This document shows positions 16,406-23,954 of a DNA stretch of 50,719 nucleotides, piece by piece. Made by a program: the position numbers and the translations under genes. Numbering within the stretch: the first letter of the stretch is position 1; the number at the start of each line of letters is the position of its first letter. The stretch covers positions 1 through 50,719 of the forward strand of contig JAHFCE010000023.1 in the NCBI GenBank assembly GCA_023249675.1, read 5' to 3'. The notes beneath the pieces are model-generated. The model was not told the DNA's origin, did not search any database, and worked only from the letters and a program-made list of their open reading frames with translations. This DNA comes from Elusimicrobiota bacterium (lineage in GTDB: Bacteria > Elusimicrobiota > Elusimicrobia > UBA1565 > UBA9628).

Positions 16406-17811
16406 GAGATCATGAAGCTCGCGGCCGCGAAGCGGCCGGAGTGGGAGAGAGAGAGGCTCCAGTCTTGCGCCGCGCCGCGCCACAGGACGCCGGGCAGGCC
16501 GCTGTTTTCGGTGAGCGCGAGGCGCGACGAGGTCCCGATCTCGTCGTTGGTCGAGGCGATGAAGTCGACTGCTAAGTCGCGCACGAAGGCGCCGGGGGAC
16601 GTCCCGGCGGGGACCTCGCCGACGGTCCATAGGATGTCGCCCTCGGTCTCGTCGTCGCCGATATAGCCGCCGCGCAGGACCGCCACACAGTGGAGCTTGT
16701 CCTCGTCATCATCGGTGAAGCGGATGTCGAGCTGGAGGCCGGTCGGGATATGCGTCGCCTTGCGCCGGAACAAGTCGACCTCGATTTCGTGGAACGCGCC
16801 GTTGGGGACCACGATCACAGCACGGCCCAAGGCCTTGTGGCAGGCCTCCTTCGCGCAGAAGAAGCGCCAGAAGCCGCGGAAGAGGCTTGCCGGCCCCAAG
16901 GACTGCAGAGACTCGAGCTCGCGCTTGGTCAGGTGGCGCTCAAGCCATTCTTGGTCGGCCGCGCTGAGATCGTCGGAGAAATTCTCGCGCAGCAGCGGTC
17001 CCTTCAGGTCCACGACGTCGTTGCCAGCACAGTTGCGCGCCATGTCCGAGCCTTTCCACCACTCCTGCTGCATCGAGGCTAAGCGGTCGAAGAGGCGCTG
17101 GCTGATGTCGCGCGGATTGCTCTCTCCGGGAAGCGCGCCGTTGACGAGCTCGGCGACGACGCGCAGGCGGTCGCCTTTGGGCGGGCAGGCGGTCGTCGCG
17201 ATCTGACGCTCGGAACGCAGGTAGACGCAGAGAAATTTCGAGGCGGGAACCTCGAGCGCCAGCTTGCCGAGGAAGTCCTTGGGGCGCTTGGGCTCAAGCC
17301 AGCCCGAGCGCGAACGCCCGGCCTCGGGGTAGACGAACACGGAGCCGCCTTCGCGCAGGACCCAGGCGCATTTATCGAAGGCTTTCTGGCGCCAGGTCTC
17401 GGACGCCGCGTCTTCTCCGCCGCGCAGAAACGGGATGCAGCGGCACAGATAGAGCAGGCCGCGCAGGAGCGCGCTTTGCATCGGCCCGCCGAGCTTGTAG
17501 TAGTTCGTGTATTCCGGCGTGGACCAGGGGATGCGGCGATCCTCGAGAAGGCGGCGAGTGGGGAAGATCGCCCAGAAGACGAGAAAGCTGTCGATGAGTG
17601 TTAGGTGATTGGCGGCCCAAATGACGGGCCCATCGTGTTGGTCGAGCTTGGCCCAGATATCCGCGCGGAGAGCCTCGATGTTCTCATCGAGGCGATACTT
17701 AAAATAGAAGCGCGCGACCGCGGCGACCACGAGCGAGACGGGGGCGACCAGCACGCGGCTGAGGCGCCACTGCCGGCGCAGGGCCTTGACGTCCTCCGCA
17801 CTCAGCGGCAT
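16402..17811 (-). CDS. PlsC-type acyltransferase fused to a phosphopantetheinyl transferase
   Basis: This 469-residue protein has two parts. Residues 1-250 look like a lysophosphatidate-type acyltransferase: a hydrophobic N-terminus, the HX4D catalytic motif NHLTLID (His69, Asp74) and YPEAGRSRSG in place of FPEGTRS. Residues 260-469 look like a 4'-phosphopantetheinyl transferase: GNDVVDL (Asp265) and FCAKEACHKALGR (Lys321, Glu322), matching the F.AKEA..KALG metal- and CoA-binding motif of AcpS. One chain would thus activate the carrier protein and move the finished acyl chain to an acceptor. ATG 17811 is 3 bases after the stop of the carrier-like gene. No frameshift is needed to join the halves. 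Confidence 0.8.
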   Translation of the reverse strand: MPLSAEDVKALRRQWRLSRVLVAPVSLVVAAVARFYFKYRLDENIEALRADIWAKLDQHDGPVIWAANHLTLIDSFLVFWAIFPTRRLLEDRRIPWSTPEYTNYYKLGGPMQSALLRGLLYLCRCIPFLRGGEDAASETWRQKAFDKCAWVLREGGSVFVYPEAGRSRSGWLEPKRPKDFLGKLALEVPASKFLCVYLRSERQIATTACPPKGDRLRVVAELVNGALPGESNPRDISQRLFDRLASMQQEWWKGSDMARNCAGNDVVDLKGPLLRENFSDDLSAADQEWLERHLTKRELESLQSLGPASLFRGFWRFFCAKEACHKALGRAVIVVPNGAFHEIEVDLFRRKATHIPTGLQLDIRFTDDDEDKLHCVAVLRGGYIGDDETEGDILWTVGEVPAGTSPGAFVRDLAVDFIASTNDEIGTSSRLALTENSGLPGVLWRGAAQDWSLSLSHSGRFAAASFMIS

Positions 17812-17814
17812 TCG

Positions 17815-18717
17815 TTAAGAGAGAGTCTCGGCGAGTGCCGCTGAATCCTTAAGGGCCGCCCGGACCTCGGCCACTGTCTTGTCCTCGACCTTGCGGCGCA
17901 GGCCGGCGGCCTCGGAGACTTCTTGGGAGACGCGCAGCTTCGCGGCGCTCATCTTAAGGCGCGTCCTGATCTCGGCCTCCTCGCCGCGGAACTTGGCGAG
18001 CGCCGCGGCGTCGCCGCCGGCGGAGACGCCCTTGATCTTGTCGAGGGTCAGGGCCAGTTCGCTGTTGAGCGCCTCGAAACCGCTCTTGTCGTTTTGGTAG
18101 CCGGCTGCCTTTGAGGCCGCGAGCTTGGAGGGGTCGGCGAGCAGGGCGTCGTAGGCCTGTGCCTGCGCGACGAGGGTTTTTAAGTTCACGAGGGCCTCGG
18201 CGCGTTCAGAGCCCGCGAGTTTCTCGGCCTTGCCCGCCATTTTCTTCAGCGCGTCGGCCATTTTCCAGCCGTCGCCGGTCGCCATCACGTAGGCGAAGGA
18301 CATGACCTTCTCGAGATAGGCGTCGTTCTTCGGCATATGCCCGAGGTCCATCAGCATCTTGACCGACAGGCCCGGCGTCGCGGCGAGCGCGTCCTGGCCG
18401 TCGAGGATGCGCAGCTTGCCGAGTTCGCCCGCGGCGAGCTTGTACTCGGAGGAACCCTCGGACAAGGGCACCCGTGCGGTCATTGTCGTGAGGAACTGCC
18501 GTTCGATGGACATGGTGATGTCGGCGAGGTTCGAGGACTCGATGCCCATGCCCACGATGTGGCCGAGGTAGGGGGTATTCGCGTCGGCCGCGGCGTAGTT
18601 GGCCTCGTTGGTGGCGTACTTCTTCACGCCCGCCGTGATGCGCGACTGCGCGTCTTCCGGCGTGATCGTGTTGAGATCAACCGCCGCGACGACCGCCTGC
18701 TTTCGCATGAATGCCAT
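17815..18717 (-). CDS. Probable acyl carrier domain protein with long helical C-terminus
   Basis: This 300-residue protein has no full-length match that I recognise. Residues of about 15-105 resemble an acyl carrier protein. A helix (ITPEDAQSRITAGVKKY) is followed by MGIESSNLADITMSIERQF, which lines up without gaps with the LGADSLDxVELVMALEEEF helix II of ACPs, and then by a VP...KLAAGELGKL region like the IP...TVGDL end of ACPs. The phosphopantetheine serine would be Ser61 (codon 18535-18537). Residues 110-300 are alanine- and lysine-rich amphipathic helices, perhaps coiled coil. It sits between fabF and a phosphopantetheinyl transferase, where an ACP gene would be expected and no other is present. 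ATG 18717 follows a GGAGG site. Confidence 0.6.
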   Translation of the reverse strand: MAFMRKQAVVAAVDLNTITPEDAQSRITAGVKKYATNEANYAAADANTPYLGHIVGMGIESSNLADITMSIERQFLTTMTARVPLSEGSSEYKLAAGELGKLRILDGQDALAATPGLSVKMLMDLGHMPKNDAYLEKVMSFAYVMATGDGWKMADALKKMAGKAEKLAGSERAEALVNLKTLVAQAQAYDALLADPSKLAASKAAGYQNDKSGFEALNSELALTLDKIKGVSAGGDAAALAKFRGEEAEIRTRLKMSAAKLRVSQEVSEAAGLRRKVEDKTVAEVRAALKDSAALAETLS

Positions 18718-18757
18718 ATTTTCGTTCCTCCGGGTATGAGCCGCCGCCCTGATTCTA

Positions 18758-20077
18758 TTACTTTCCGTTCCAGCGTTTGAAGAGAACGCAGCCGTTGACG
18801 TCGCCAAAGCCAAACGAAGCCTTGATGACGTACTCGAGCTCCTTCTTCACCATCTGATGGGGGATGCTGTCTCCGATCGGAATCTGGGGGTGCACGTCTT
18901 CGCTGTTGATCGAAGGATGGACGTAACCGTTGACGATCTGGTCCACGACGGCGACGCATTCGAGCGCGCCCGCCGCGCCGAGCGCGTGGCCGATCATCGA
19001 TTTCGTCGATTGGATGAGCGGGAATTTCTCCACAGGAAGCTCCAGGGCCTTGATCCAGCTCGCGACCTCGCGGGGATCCGCGCCGGTCGAGGTCAGGTGG
19101 CCGTTGATCAAAGAAATCCGGCGAGGGTCCAAATCGGCGTCCTTGATCACCCGCCGTATGCAGCGCATGACCCCGTCTGGATTGGGGAAGGTCATGGTCC
19201 CGCCGTCGCGCTGGCCGCCGGAATTGGCGTAGGCCGTGATGACCTCGCAGAGAATCGAGGCGCCGCGCTTCTGCGCGCTCGCGAGCGTTTCCAGGCGCAG
19301 GACGCCAGCGCCCCCGGCCGGCACGAAGCCGCAGGCGCCGGCACCCATCGGCTGGGAGCCCTTCTCGGGGCGATCGTTGAACTTGGAGCACAGCACGTCG
19401 CGCATGGCGTCGAAGCCCGACCAAGTCCCAGGGTGGGTGCCTTCAGCGCCGCCGGCGTACATGGAGTCGGCGAAGCCGAGTTGGATATGCTTGAAGGCTT
19501 CGAAAACAGCCTCGGTTCCCGTGTTGCAGGCCGACGAATTCGTGGTCGTCTGTCCGCCGAGGCCGAGGAACTTTCCCACGGCGACCGAGACCGAGCTTTC
19601 CATGATCTTGGGAACTATGTCGGTGCCCATCGAGCGCACGCCCATGCCTAGATCCTGCTCGCCCGCGGCCGCGAGCGCGGGGGCGAGCTCGTCGCACATC
19701 GTGTCCATGCCGCCGATGCCGCAGCCGATGATGGCACCGGTCGTCCAATCGACGGGGGTGTCGTTGTAGCCTTTCTTGAGATCGACCGCGACGCCCGACA
19801 TGCGCGCGGCCTCGACGGCGGCCATCGTCGCGTAGACCATCGCTTCGTTGAGCTTGGCGAGGTCGGGGCCGCAGAGCAGGGCTTCGGCTTCGTCCGGACC
19901 GACGGGGGGCTTGCCGCCGATCTGGCAGGCGAAGTTGAGGCTCGTCAAGTCCTCATGGCGGGCGATGCCGGACTTGCCGGCTTGCAGGGCGCTGCGGTAG
20001 TCCGCGACGCCGAGCCCGTTCGGGGCCACGGCGCCGATGCCGGTAATCACGACGCGCTTCGGGTCGCGTGCGCTCAT
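18758..20077 (-). CDS. fabF: Beta-ketoacyl-ACP synthase (FabF-like, KAS II fold)
   Basis: This 439-residue condensing enzyme has the nucleophile Cys184 (SSACNTGTEA), His327 (INGHLTST, where most FabF have NAHGTST), Lys359 and His364 (TKSMIGHALGAAG), and the C-terminal SFGFGDVNGCVLF. The Cys-His-His triad is complete, so it should both decarboxylate malonyl-ACP and condense. The GHL variant marks a subfamily distinct from housekeeping FabF; from memory a similar variant occurs in Bacteroidota condensing enzymes. ATG 20077 lies one base after the stop of the dehydratase gene. Confidence 0.9.
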   Translation of the reverse strand: MSARDPKRVVITGIGAVAPNGLGVADYRSALQAGKSGIARHEDLTSLNFACQIGGKPPVGPDEAEALLCGPDLAKLNEAMVYATMAAVEAARMSGVAVDLKKGYNDTPVDWTTGAIIGCGIGGMDTMCDELAPALAAAGEQDLGMGVRSMGTDIVPKIMESSVSVAVGKFLGLGGQTTTNSSACNTGTEAVFEAFKHIQLGFADSMYAGGAEGTHPGTWSGFDAMRDVLCSKFNDRPEKGSQPMGAGACGFVPAGGAGVLRLETLASAQKRGASILCEVITAYANSGGQRDGGTMTFPNPDGVMRCIRRVIKDADLDPRRISLINGHLTSTGADPREVASWIKALELPVEKFPLIQSTKSMIGHALGAAGALECVAVVDQIVNGYVHPSINSEDVHPQIPIGDSIPHQMVKKELEYVIKASFGFGDVNGCVLFKRWNGK

Positions 20078-20078
20078 T

Positions 20079-20564
20079 TTAATTGTCCGAATTCGTGGGA
20101 ATCCACAGTCCGGACACGACCCCGCTGAATGCGGTCTCGCCGTCCTTGGGGCCGCCGAGGAATTTGATCTCGGCCTCGGCCACGAGCTTGCCGGCGCGGA
20201 AAAAACCGCTCGCGCCGAAAACGGCGCGGCAGACTAAGATGTCGCCGGGGCGCACCATCTTCTTAAACGAGCCGCGATCGATGTGAGTGAATCGACTGAG
20301 CTGATCGGCCAGGCGTTCCGTGCCGGCCTCGGCGCTCATGAGATAAATCCCCCAGGCGACAACCGCGGCCTGCACGGCCATCTCGACCATCTTCACGCCG
20401 GGCACGATCGGGTTGCCCGGGAAATGCCCCGCGCAGTCCTCGTCCTTCCAGGTGTAGCGCGTGAGGACGTGCTCGGCGTCGATCTCGAGGATCTGATCGA
20501 TGAAGCGCGTCGGCGGGCGCTGGGGCACGAGCTGGAGCACTTCGGCGGCCGTCAAAGCGCTCAC
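20079..20564 (-). CDS. 3-hydroxyacyl-ACP dehydratase, hotdog fold (FabZ-like)
   Basis: This 161-residue single-hotdog protein has the active-site loop GHFPGNPIVPGV with His47 and the helix residue Glu61 (MVEMAVQAA), the catalytic pair of FabZ. It would remove water from 3-hydroxyacyl-ACP. The start is a GTG at 20564 that overlaps the stop of the reductase gene (GTGA). Length and motif order fit FabZ or FabA-like ApeI-type dehydratases; FabZ is the best single name. Confidence 0.85.
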   Translation of the reverse strand: MSALTAAEVLQLVPQRPPTRFIDQILEIDAEHVLTRYTWKDEDCAGHFPGNPIVPGVKMVEMAVQAAVVAWGIYLMSAEAGTERLADQLSRFTHIDRGSFKKMVRPGDILVCRAVFGASGFFRAGKLVAEAEIKFLGGPKDGETAFSGVVSGLWIPTNSDN

Positions 20565-21286
20565 AAAGCCATGCCCCCATCGACTGCGATCACGGCTCCC
20601 GTCAAGTACTGGTTCTCGATCGCGTGCCAGACGGTCTCGGCGACGGCCTCGGGCGCGCCGAAATTCCCGAGCGACACGTCTTTCTTGATGCCCGCCCGCT
20701 GCTCTTCGGGAATGGCGGCGGTCATGTTCGTCTCGATGAAGCCCGGCGCGACAGCGACCACGCGAATGCCTTTGGGGCCGAGTTCGGCGGCAAATTGCCG
20801 GGTCAACGCTTCGAGAGCGATTTTGGAGGCTCGATAAATCGCAGATCCGACAACGGCCTTGCGGGCCAAGATGGAGGATATGTTGACGATCACTCCCGCC
20901 TCGTTGCGCGCCATTTCTTTCGCGAAGTCGCGCATAAGAAATAACGGCGCTTTGAGATTCGTGTCCATGATTTTCTCGTAGGAAGACTCCGTCACCATCA
21001 ACGCGGGCTCGTGCGGGCGGTCGATGCCCGCGTTATTGACCAAACAGAAGGGGGTTCCCTTGGCGAGCACGGCGTCCAGGAGGGTCTTTCGGCCTTCGGC
21101 CCTCGAGAGATTTGCCTGAACGGCGAACGAATCGGGGATCTCGTTGACAAGCGCCTCCGCGGCCCCCTTGTTGCCGTTGTAGTGTATGCAGACCTGCAGC
21201 TGTTCTTCGGATCTCGCATGGATCAGTCGACATATCGCCGCGCCGATCCCGCCCGAAGCTCCCGTGACGACCGCTATATCCCTCAT
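20561..21286 (-). CDS. fabG: 3-oxoacyl-ACP reductase (FabG-like SDR)
   Basis: This 241-residue short-chain dehydrogenase has the NAD(P)-binding TGASGGIG (residues 8-15), NNAG (84-87), Asn110, Ser138 and the YRASK active site (Tyr151, Lys155), and ends with GAVIAVDGGMAL as FabG does. It would reduce 3-oxoacyl-ACP. ATG 21286 follows a GGGAGA ribosome site. The 46-base palindrome with DnaA boxes ends 15 bases upstream of the start, so it would form a strong hairpin in the mRNA just before this gene. Confidence 0.9.
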   Translation of the reverse strand: MRDIAVVTGASGGIGAAICRLIHARSEEQLQVCIHYNGNKGAAEALVNEIPDSFAVQANLSRAEGRKTLLDAVLAKGTPFCLVNNAGIDRPHEPALMVTESSYEKIMDTNLKAPLFLMRDFAKEMARNEAGVIVNISSILARKAVVGSAIYRASKIALEALTRQFAAELGPKGIRVVAVAPGFIETNMTAAIPEEQRAGIKKDVSLGNFGAPEAVAETVWHAIENQYLTGAVIAVDGGMAL

Positions 21287-21300
21287 CGAGTCTCCCGAGA

Positions 21301-21346
21301 AAAGTTATCCACAAACTTGGTCTGTACCAAGTTTGTGGATAACTTT
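21301..21346. repeat. Perfect 21-bp palindrome carrying two inverted DnaA boxes
   Basis: The arms 21301-21321 and 21326-21346 are exact reverse complements separated by a 4-base loop. Each arm contains the strict DnaA box TTATCCACA (21305-21313; complement TGTGGATAA at 21334-21342). The element lies between the truncated SRPBCC-like ORF and fabG. No T-run follows on the minus strand, so it is not a typical terminator. Candidate roles are a DnaA-binding operator, a titration site or an mRNA processing hairpin. Confidence 0.75.
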
Positions 21347-21481
21347 AAGAAATCCGCCAGGAAAAATCTCATCCCATTGCGCGCTTTTCGATGAGTACCA
21401 CGCGCGCCAAAAATCCGCGAGGGGCGCCTTGACAGTGGTTTCCTGGCGGATTATCCGGACCGTGGCGACCATCGAGCTCAT
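21305..21481 (-). pseudogene. Truncated SRPBCC (START-like) ORF
   Basis: This 58-codon frame starts with an ATG overlapping the fabH stop (ATGA) behind a GGAGGT site, so it looks translated. Its first 35 residues (VRIIRQETTVKAPLADFWRA) resemble the N-terminal strand and helix of SRPBCC ligand-binding proteins, which are normally about 140 residues. The frame then runs into the DnaA-box palindrome and stops in its far arm, so the last dozen residues are palindrome-encoded. It is best read as the remnant of a cyclase/SRPBCC-type gene, or possibly a small leader ORF. Confidence 0.4.
21351..21452. repeat. 14-bp inverted repeat with a 74-base spacer
   Basis: AATCCGCCAGGAAA at 21351-21364 is the exact reverse complement of 21439-21452. 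The repeat starts 4 bases after the DnaA-box palindrome and brackets most of the truncated SRPBCC-like ORF. It could fold as a long stem-loop in the operon mRNA or be the ends of a small decayed element. No flanking target duplication was seen. Confidence 0.5.
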
Positions 21482-22488
21482 TGTACCTCCATGTATCCGC
21501 CGCCCCAAGCGAGGCCCGCGCCGAGGACGGCGTAGACGATTTGGTCGCCCCTCTTGAGCGTGTCGAGGCGCTGGGCGAGGGCCGAGGGCATTCCTGCCGC
21601 GGCGATGTTGCCCTGGGCCTGGACGTTGCTGATGTGGCGCTCCCTCGGCAGATTCAGGTGGCCGATGATGGACTCCTGCATGATGAAATTGGCCTGGTGC
21701 GTCACGGTGTAGACGTCCTCGGCGAACAGCTTCTTGGCGGCGGCGACGGCCTCAAACATCTCGACGGTGCGGCGGATCGAGAACTCCCGGACCTTCGCGC
21801 CGTCCTGCCAAAAGTGAGAGGCCGCGTCGACCTTCACGTCGTCGGCGCCGGAGGGAGCAGTCGCGAACACGATCGGCTCGATCTTCAAGCGGCCCTTGTG
21901 TTTGAGCGAACAGACCTGGGCGGAGGCACCGTCGCCCCAGATGTAGCCGTCGAAGTTGTCGGGGGAGTAGTCCACGCGCGTCGTGTAGCAGCCGGTTTGC
22001 ACGGTGAGCACGAACTCGGGCCAGGCTTTTTCGTTCAAGTCGCCCAGGTGCATCATGTGCCGCGCGAACGAGGAGCAGGCGGTATTCATGTCGCAGTGCG
22101 GGCCGGGGCCGATGCCGAGGGCCTTCGCGATGTAATTCGCGGTGCCGGGCACCAGGTCGAAGGGAAGATCGCAGTTGCTCACGACCAGGCCGATCGACTT
22201 GGGGGCAACGCCGCAGGATGATAGCGCTTTGCGCGCGGCGGCAACCGCGAGCGTGATCGGCGTCTCGCCGTTGGCGCGGGCGTGGACGATCGCCTGTATC
22301 GGATTTTTATTATGCGTCTTGACGAGGTACTCCTTGGAAAGCACGGAGTAGCGCTTCTGGATGCCGAGGCGGGAGGCGCACCAATCGGGCGTTCTTTTAA
22401 GGCCGACATCCTTATGCAGGAAGTCGTTGTCGATTTCTGTTTTTGGAAGGGCCCAGCCCATCCCGAGGATGTTGAAAGGGACGCTCAT
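21478..22488 (-). CDS. fabH: 3-oxoacyl-ACP synthase III (FabH-like)
   Basis: This 336-residue KAS III-type condensing enzyme has the nucleophile Cys138 in NTACSSFARH, His264 in THQANFIMQ and Asn294 in AQGNIAAAGMP, the complete Cys-His-Asn triad. It would start chains by condensing an acyl-CoA with malonyl-ACP. The ATG at 22488 shares a base with the previous stop; the much longer open frame upstream lies inside the enoyl reductase gene and is not conserved. GNIAAAG in place of GNTSAAS suggests a pathway-specific FabH. Confidence 0.9.
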   Translation of the reverse strand: MSVPFNILGMGWALPKTEIDNDFLHKDVGLKRTPDWCASRLGIQKRYSVLSKEYLVKTHNKNPIQAIVHARANGETPITLAVAAARKALSSCGVAPKSIGLVVSNCDLPFDLVPGTANYIAKALGIGPGPHCDMNTACSSFARHMMHLGDLNEKAWPEFVLTVQTGCYTTRVDYSPDNFDGYIWGDGASAQVCSLKHKGRLKIEPIVFATAPSGADDVKVDAASHFWQDGAKVREFSIRRTVEMFEAVAAAKKLFAEDVYTVTHQANFIMQESIIGHLNLPRERHISNVQAQGNIAAAGMPSALAQRLDTLKRGDQIVYAVLGAGLAWGGGYMEVQ

Positions 22489-23453
22489 TAAAGGCCGGAG
22501 ATCGCCTCGCCGCCGTCGGTGCGGATAATCGAGCCGTTCGCCCAGCGCAAGGTGGGCCCGCACAGGCCCAAGATGGTTTCGGCGATGTCCTCCGGAGTGG
22601 TGAGCCGGTGGAACGGGTTGCGCAGGCGCGCCTGGGCCTTCATCAGGTCGAAGTTCGGAATTGCGTTGCCGGCGGGCGTGTCGGTGATGCCGGCCTGGAC
22701 TATGTAGGAACTGACGCCATACGGCGCCAGTTCGACGGCCATCGCGCGGCACGAGGCCTCAAGCGCGGTCTTCGCGGCGGACACGGCGGCGTAGCCCTTC
22801 CACGCGACCTCATTGCCTTCAGACGTCATGGCCACTAAACGGGCGTCTTTGCTCAGGAGCCCCTCCTTGCAGAGCTCGCGACCCCACAAAAGATAATCGT
22901 AACCCATCATAAAGATCGTTTTTTTCAGGTCGTCTTCGGTGAGCAATTCGTCGCGGTAAGGAATCCGCGAATCGGCGAGAGTATGCAGCGCGTCGCAGCC
23001 TTTCTCGTGGAACGCGGTGTTGACCGCGGCCTTGACCTTATCGGCCGGCAGGCCGAGGGCGTCCGCCAGGCCCTTGATGGCCTGGCCGCGGAAGTCGGGG
23101 GTTTTGTCCTCGATCAGCAGGCGGCAGGAGCCGGCCGCGATGGACTGCATGAACAGGTGGACCTTGCCGGGCCCGCAGTTGGAAACGATGCTTTCGAAAA
23201 TCTCTCCGCGGCCGTCCTCATCAAAGAGATTGATGTTGTGGGTGACGAGTTTGACGCCCGAAGCGCGGATTTCATCGAAGTGGGGCTTGATCACCGATTC
23301 AACGGTGCCCTCTTTATCTTTGTGGCCGATGAGGATGTTAAAACCCGCCCGCGCCAGCCGTTTAGATGTCGCCAGGCCGAATCCCGAGGAGCCGCCAAGC
23401 ACGACGGCCCAGAGGCCCAAACCGTGAAAATCGGGGGTATTTTTCTGATCCAT
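22488..23453 (-). CDS. SDR-type enoyl-ACP reductase (FabI/FabL-like)
   Basis: This 321-residue SDR has an N-terminal Rossmann motif LGGSSGFG and the Y-X6-K active-site spacing of enoyl-ACP reductases (GYAAVSAAK, Tyr221 and Lys228), followed by ALEASCRAMAVELAPYGV and a GSIIRTDGGEAISGL end. The classical glycine motif is closer to FabL than to FabI. It is longer than FabI (about 260) by an insert around residues 110-170. An in-frame ATG at 23480 overlaps a TAGAAT -10 candidate, so the start at 23453 is preferred, with low certainty. It is the first gene of the lipid-type operon. Confidence 0.75.
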   Translation of the reverse strand: MDQKNTPDFHGLGLWAVVLGGSSGFGLATSKRLARAGFNILIGHKDKEGTVESVIKPHFDEIRASGVKLVTHNINLFDEDGRGEIFESIVSNCGPGKVHLFMQSIAAGSCRLLIEDKTPDFRGQAIKGLADALGLPADKVKAAVNTAFHEKGCDALHTLADSRIPYRDELLTEDDLKKTIFMMGYDYLLWGRELCKEGLLSKDARLVAMTSEGNEVAWKGYAAVSAAKTALEASCRAMAVELAPYGVSSYIVQAGITDTPAGNAIPNFDLMKAQARLRNPFHRLTTPEDIAETILGLCGPTLRWANGSIIRTDGGEAISGL

Positions 23454-23478
23454 AGTCTTATCGTTGTAGGCGAGGCAC

Positions 23479-23484
23479 ATTCTA
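23479..23484 (-). promoter_or_regulatory. Candidate -10 element for the lipid-synthesis operon
   Basis: TAGAAT on the minus strand lies in the divergent intergenic region and overlaps the first possible ATG. A good -35 is not visible (TTCGCG at the right spacing). Transcription from it would start near 23472 and favour the ATG at 23453. Confidence 0.35.
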
Positions 23485-23498
23485 CAACAATTCCAGAC

Positions 23499-23527
23499 TT
23501 GCGCGAACGGCGCGGCTGTGCTACCCT
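23499..23527 (+). promoter_or_regulatory. Candidate promoter of the metal-efflux operon
   Basis: TTGCGC (23499-23504), 17 bases, then an extended -10 TGCTACCCT with TACCCT at 23522-23527. The ATG at 23538 follows after 10 bases. The -10 is a weak match. I see no clear MerR- or CopY-type operator. Confidence 0.35.
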
Positions 23528-23537
23528 ATGAACGAAG

Positions 23538-23885
23538 ATGAGAGCCTGGACGAAGCTGCTTCTCAGCGTGTCGCTGGCCCTGTCATGGGTGGCGCCGTTG
23601 TGCGCCCAGGGCGTCGCGCCGAGTCATGCCTGTTGCATGGGCGGCGCAGCGCCGAAGCCGGCACCCTCGAATAGGCAGTTGCCGGCCTGTTGCCGTGCGT
23701 CCGATGCAATGCCCGTGTTCGCCGCCGTGACGGCCCCGGCTCCAGTGCCGGCGCTTCTCTCCTCCGCCGTGATCGCCGCCGAGCCGCCCCGCGTTTGCGA
23801 GGTCGTCTTGCAGCGCTTCGTTGCCGCCTTTCCGCAGGCGCCTCCTGGGACGCACTCCGGGCTGTCTCCTCCCGCCTCCGTCTGA
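23538..23885 (+). CDS. Small exported cysteine-containing protein of the efflux operon
   Basis: This 115-residue protein has a signal peptide (MRAWTKLLLSVSLALSWVAPLCAQG) and a Pro/Ala-rich mature part with two vicinal cysteine pairs (ACCMGG and PACCRA) and a lone Cys near residue 88. Paired cysteines with a nearby Met in a protein placed directly upstream of a Cus-type efflux pump suggest periplasmic copper or silver binding. This is inferred from context; I do not recognise the family. Confidence 0.6.
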   Translation: MRAWTKLLLSVSLALSWVAPLCAQGVAPSHACCMGGAAPKPAPSNRQLPACCRASDAMPVFAAVTAPAPVPALLSSAVIAAEPPRVCEVVLQRFVAAFPQAPPGTHSGLSPPASV

Positions 23886-23954
23886 TCCCGCCGAAGAGCC
23901 GTTGCCCCGCCGTGCGCGGGGCCTCGCCTGACGCGTTCGTGACCGGAGGCCGTC

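Noticed and set aside
21287-21480. Replication origin suggested by two DnaA boxes
   Set aside because: Only two boxes, in a single palindrome, no AT-rich unwinding element and no dnaA, dnaN, gyr, rpmH or parAB genes nearby.
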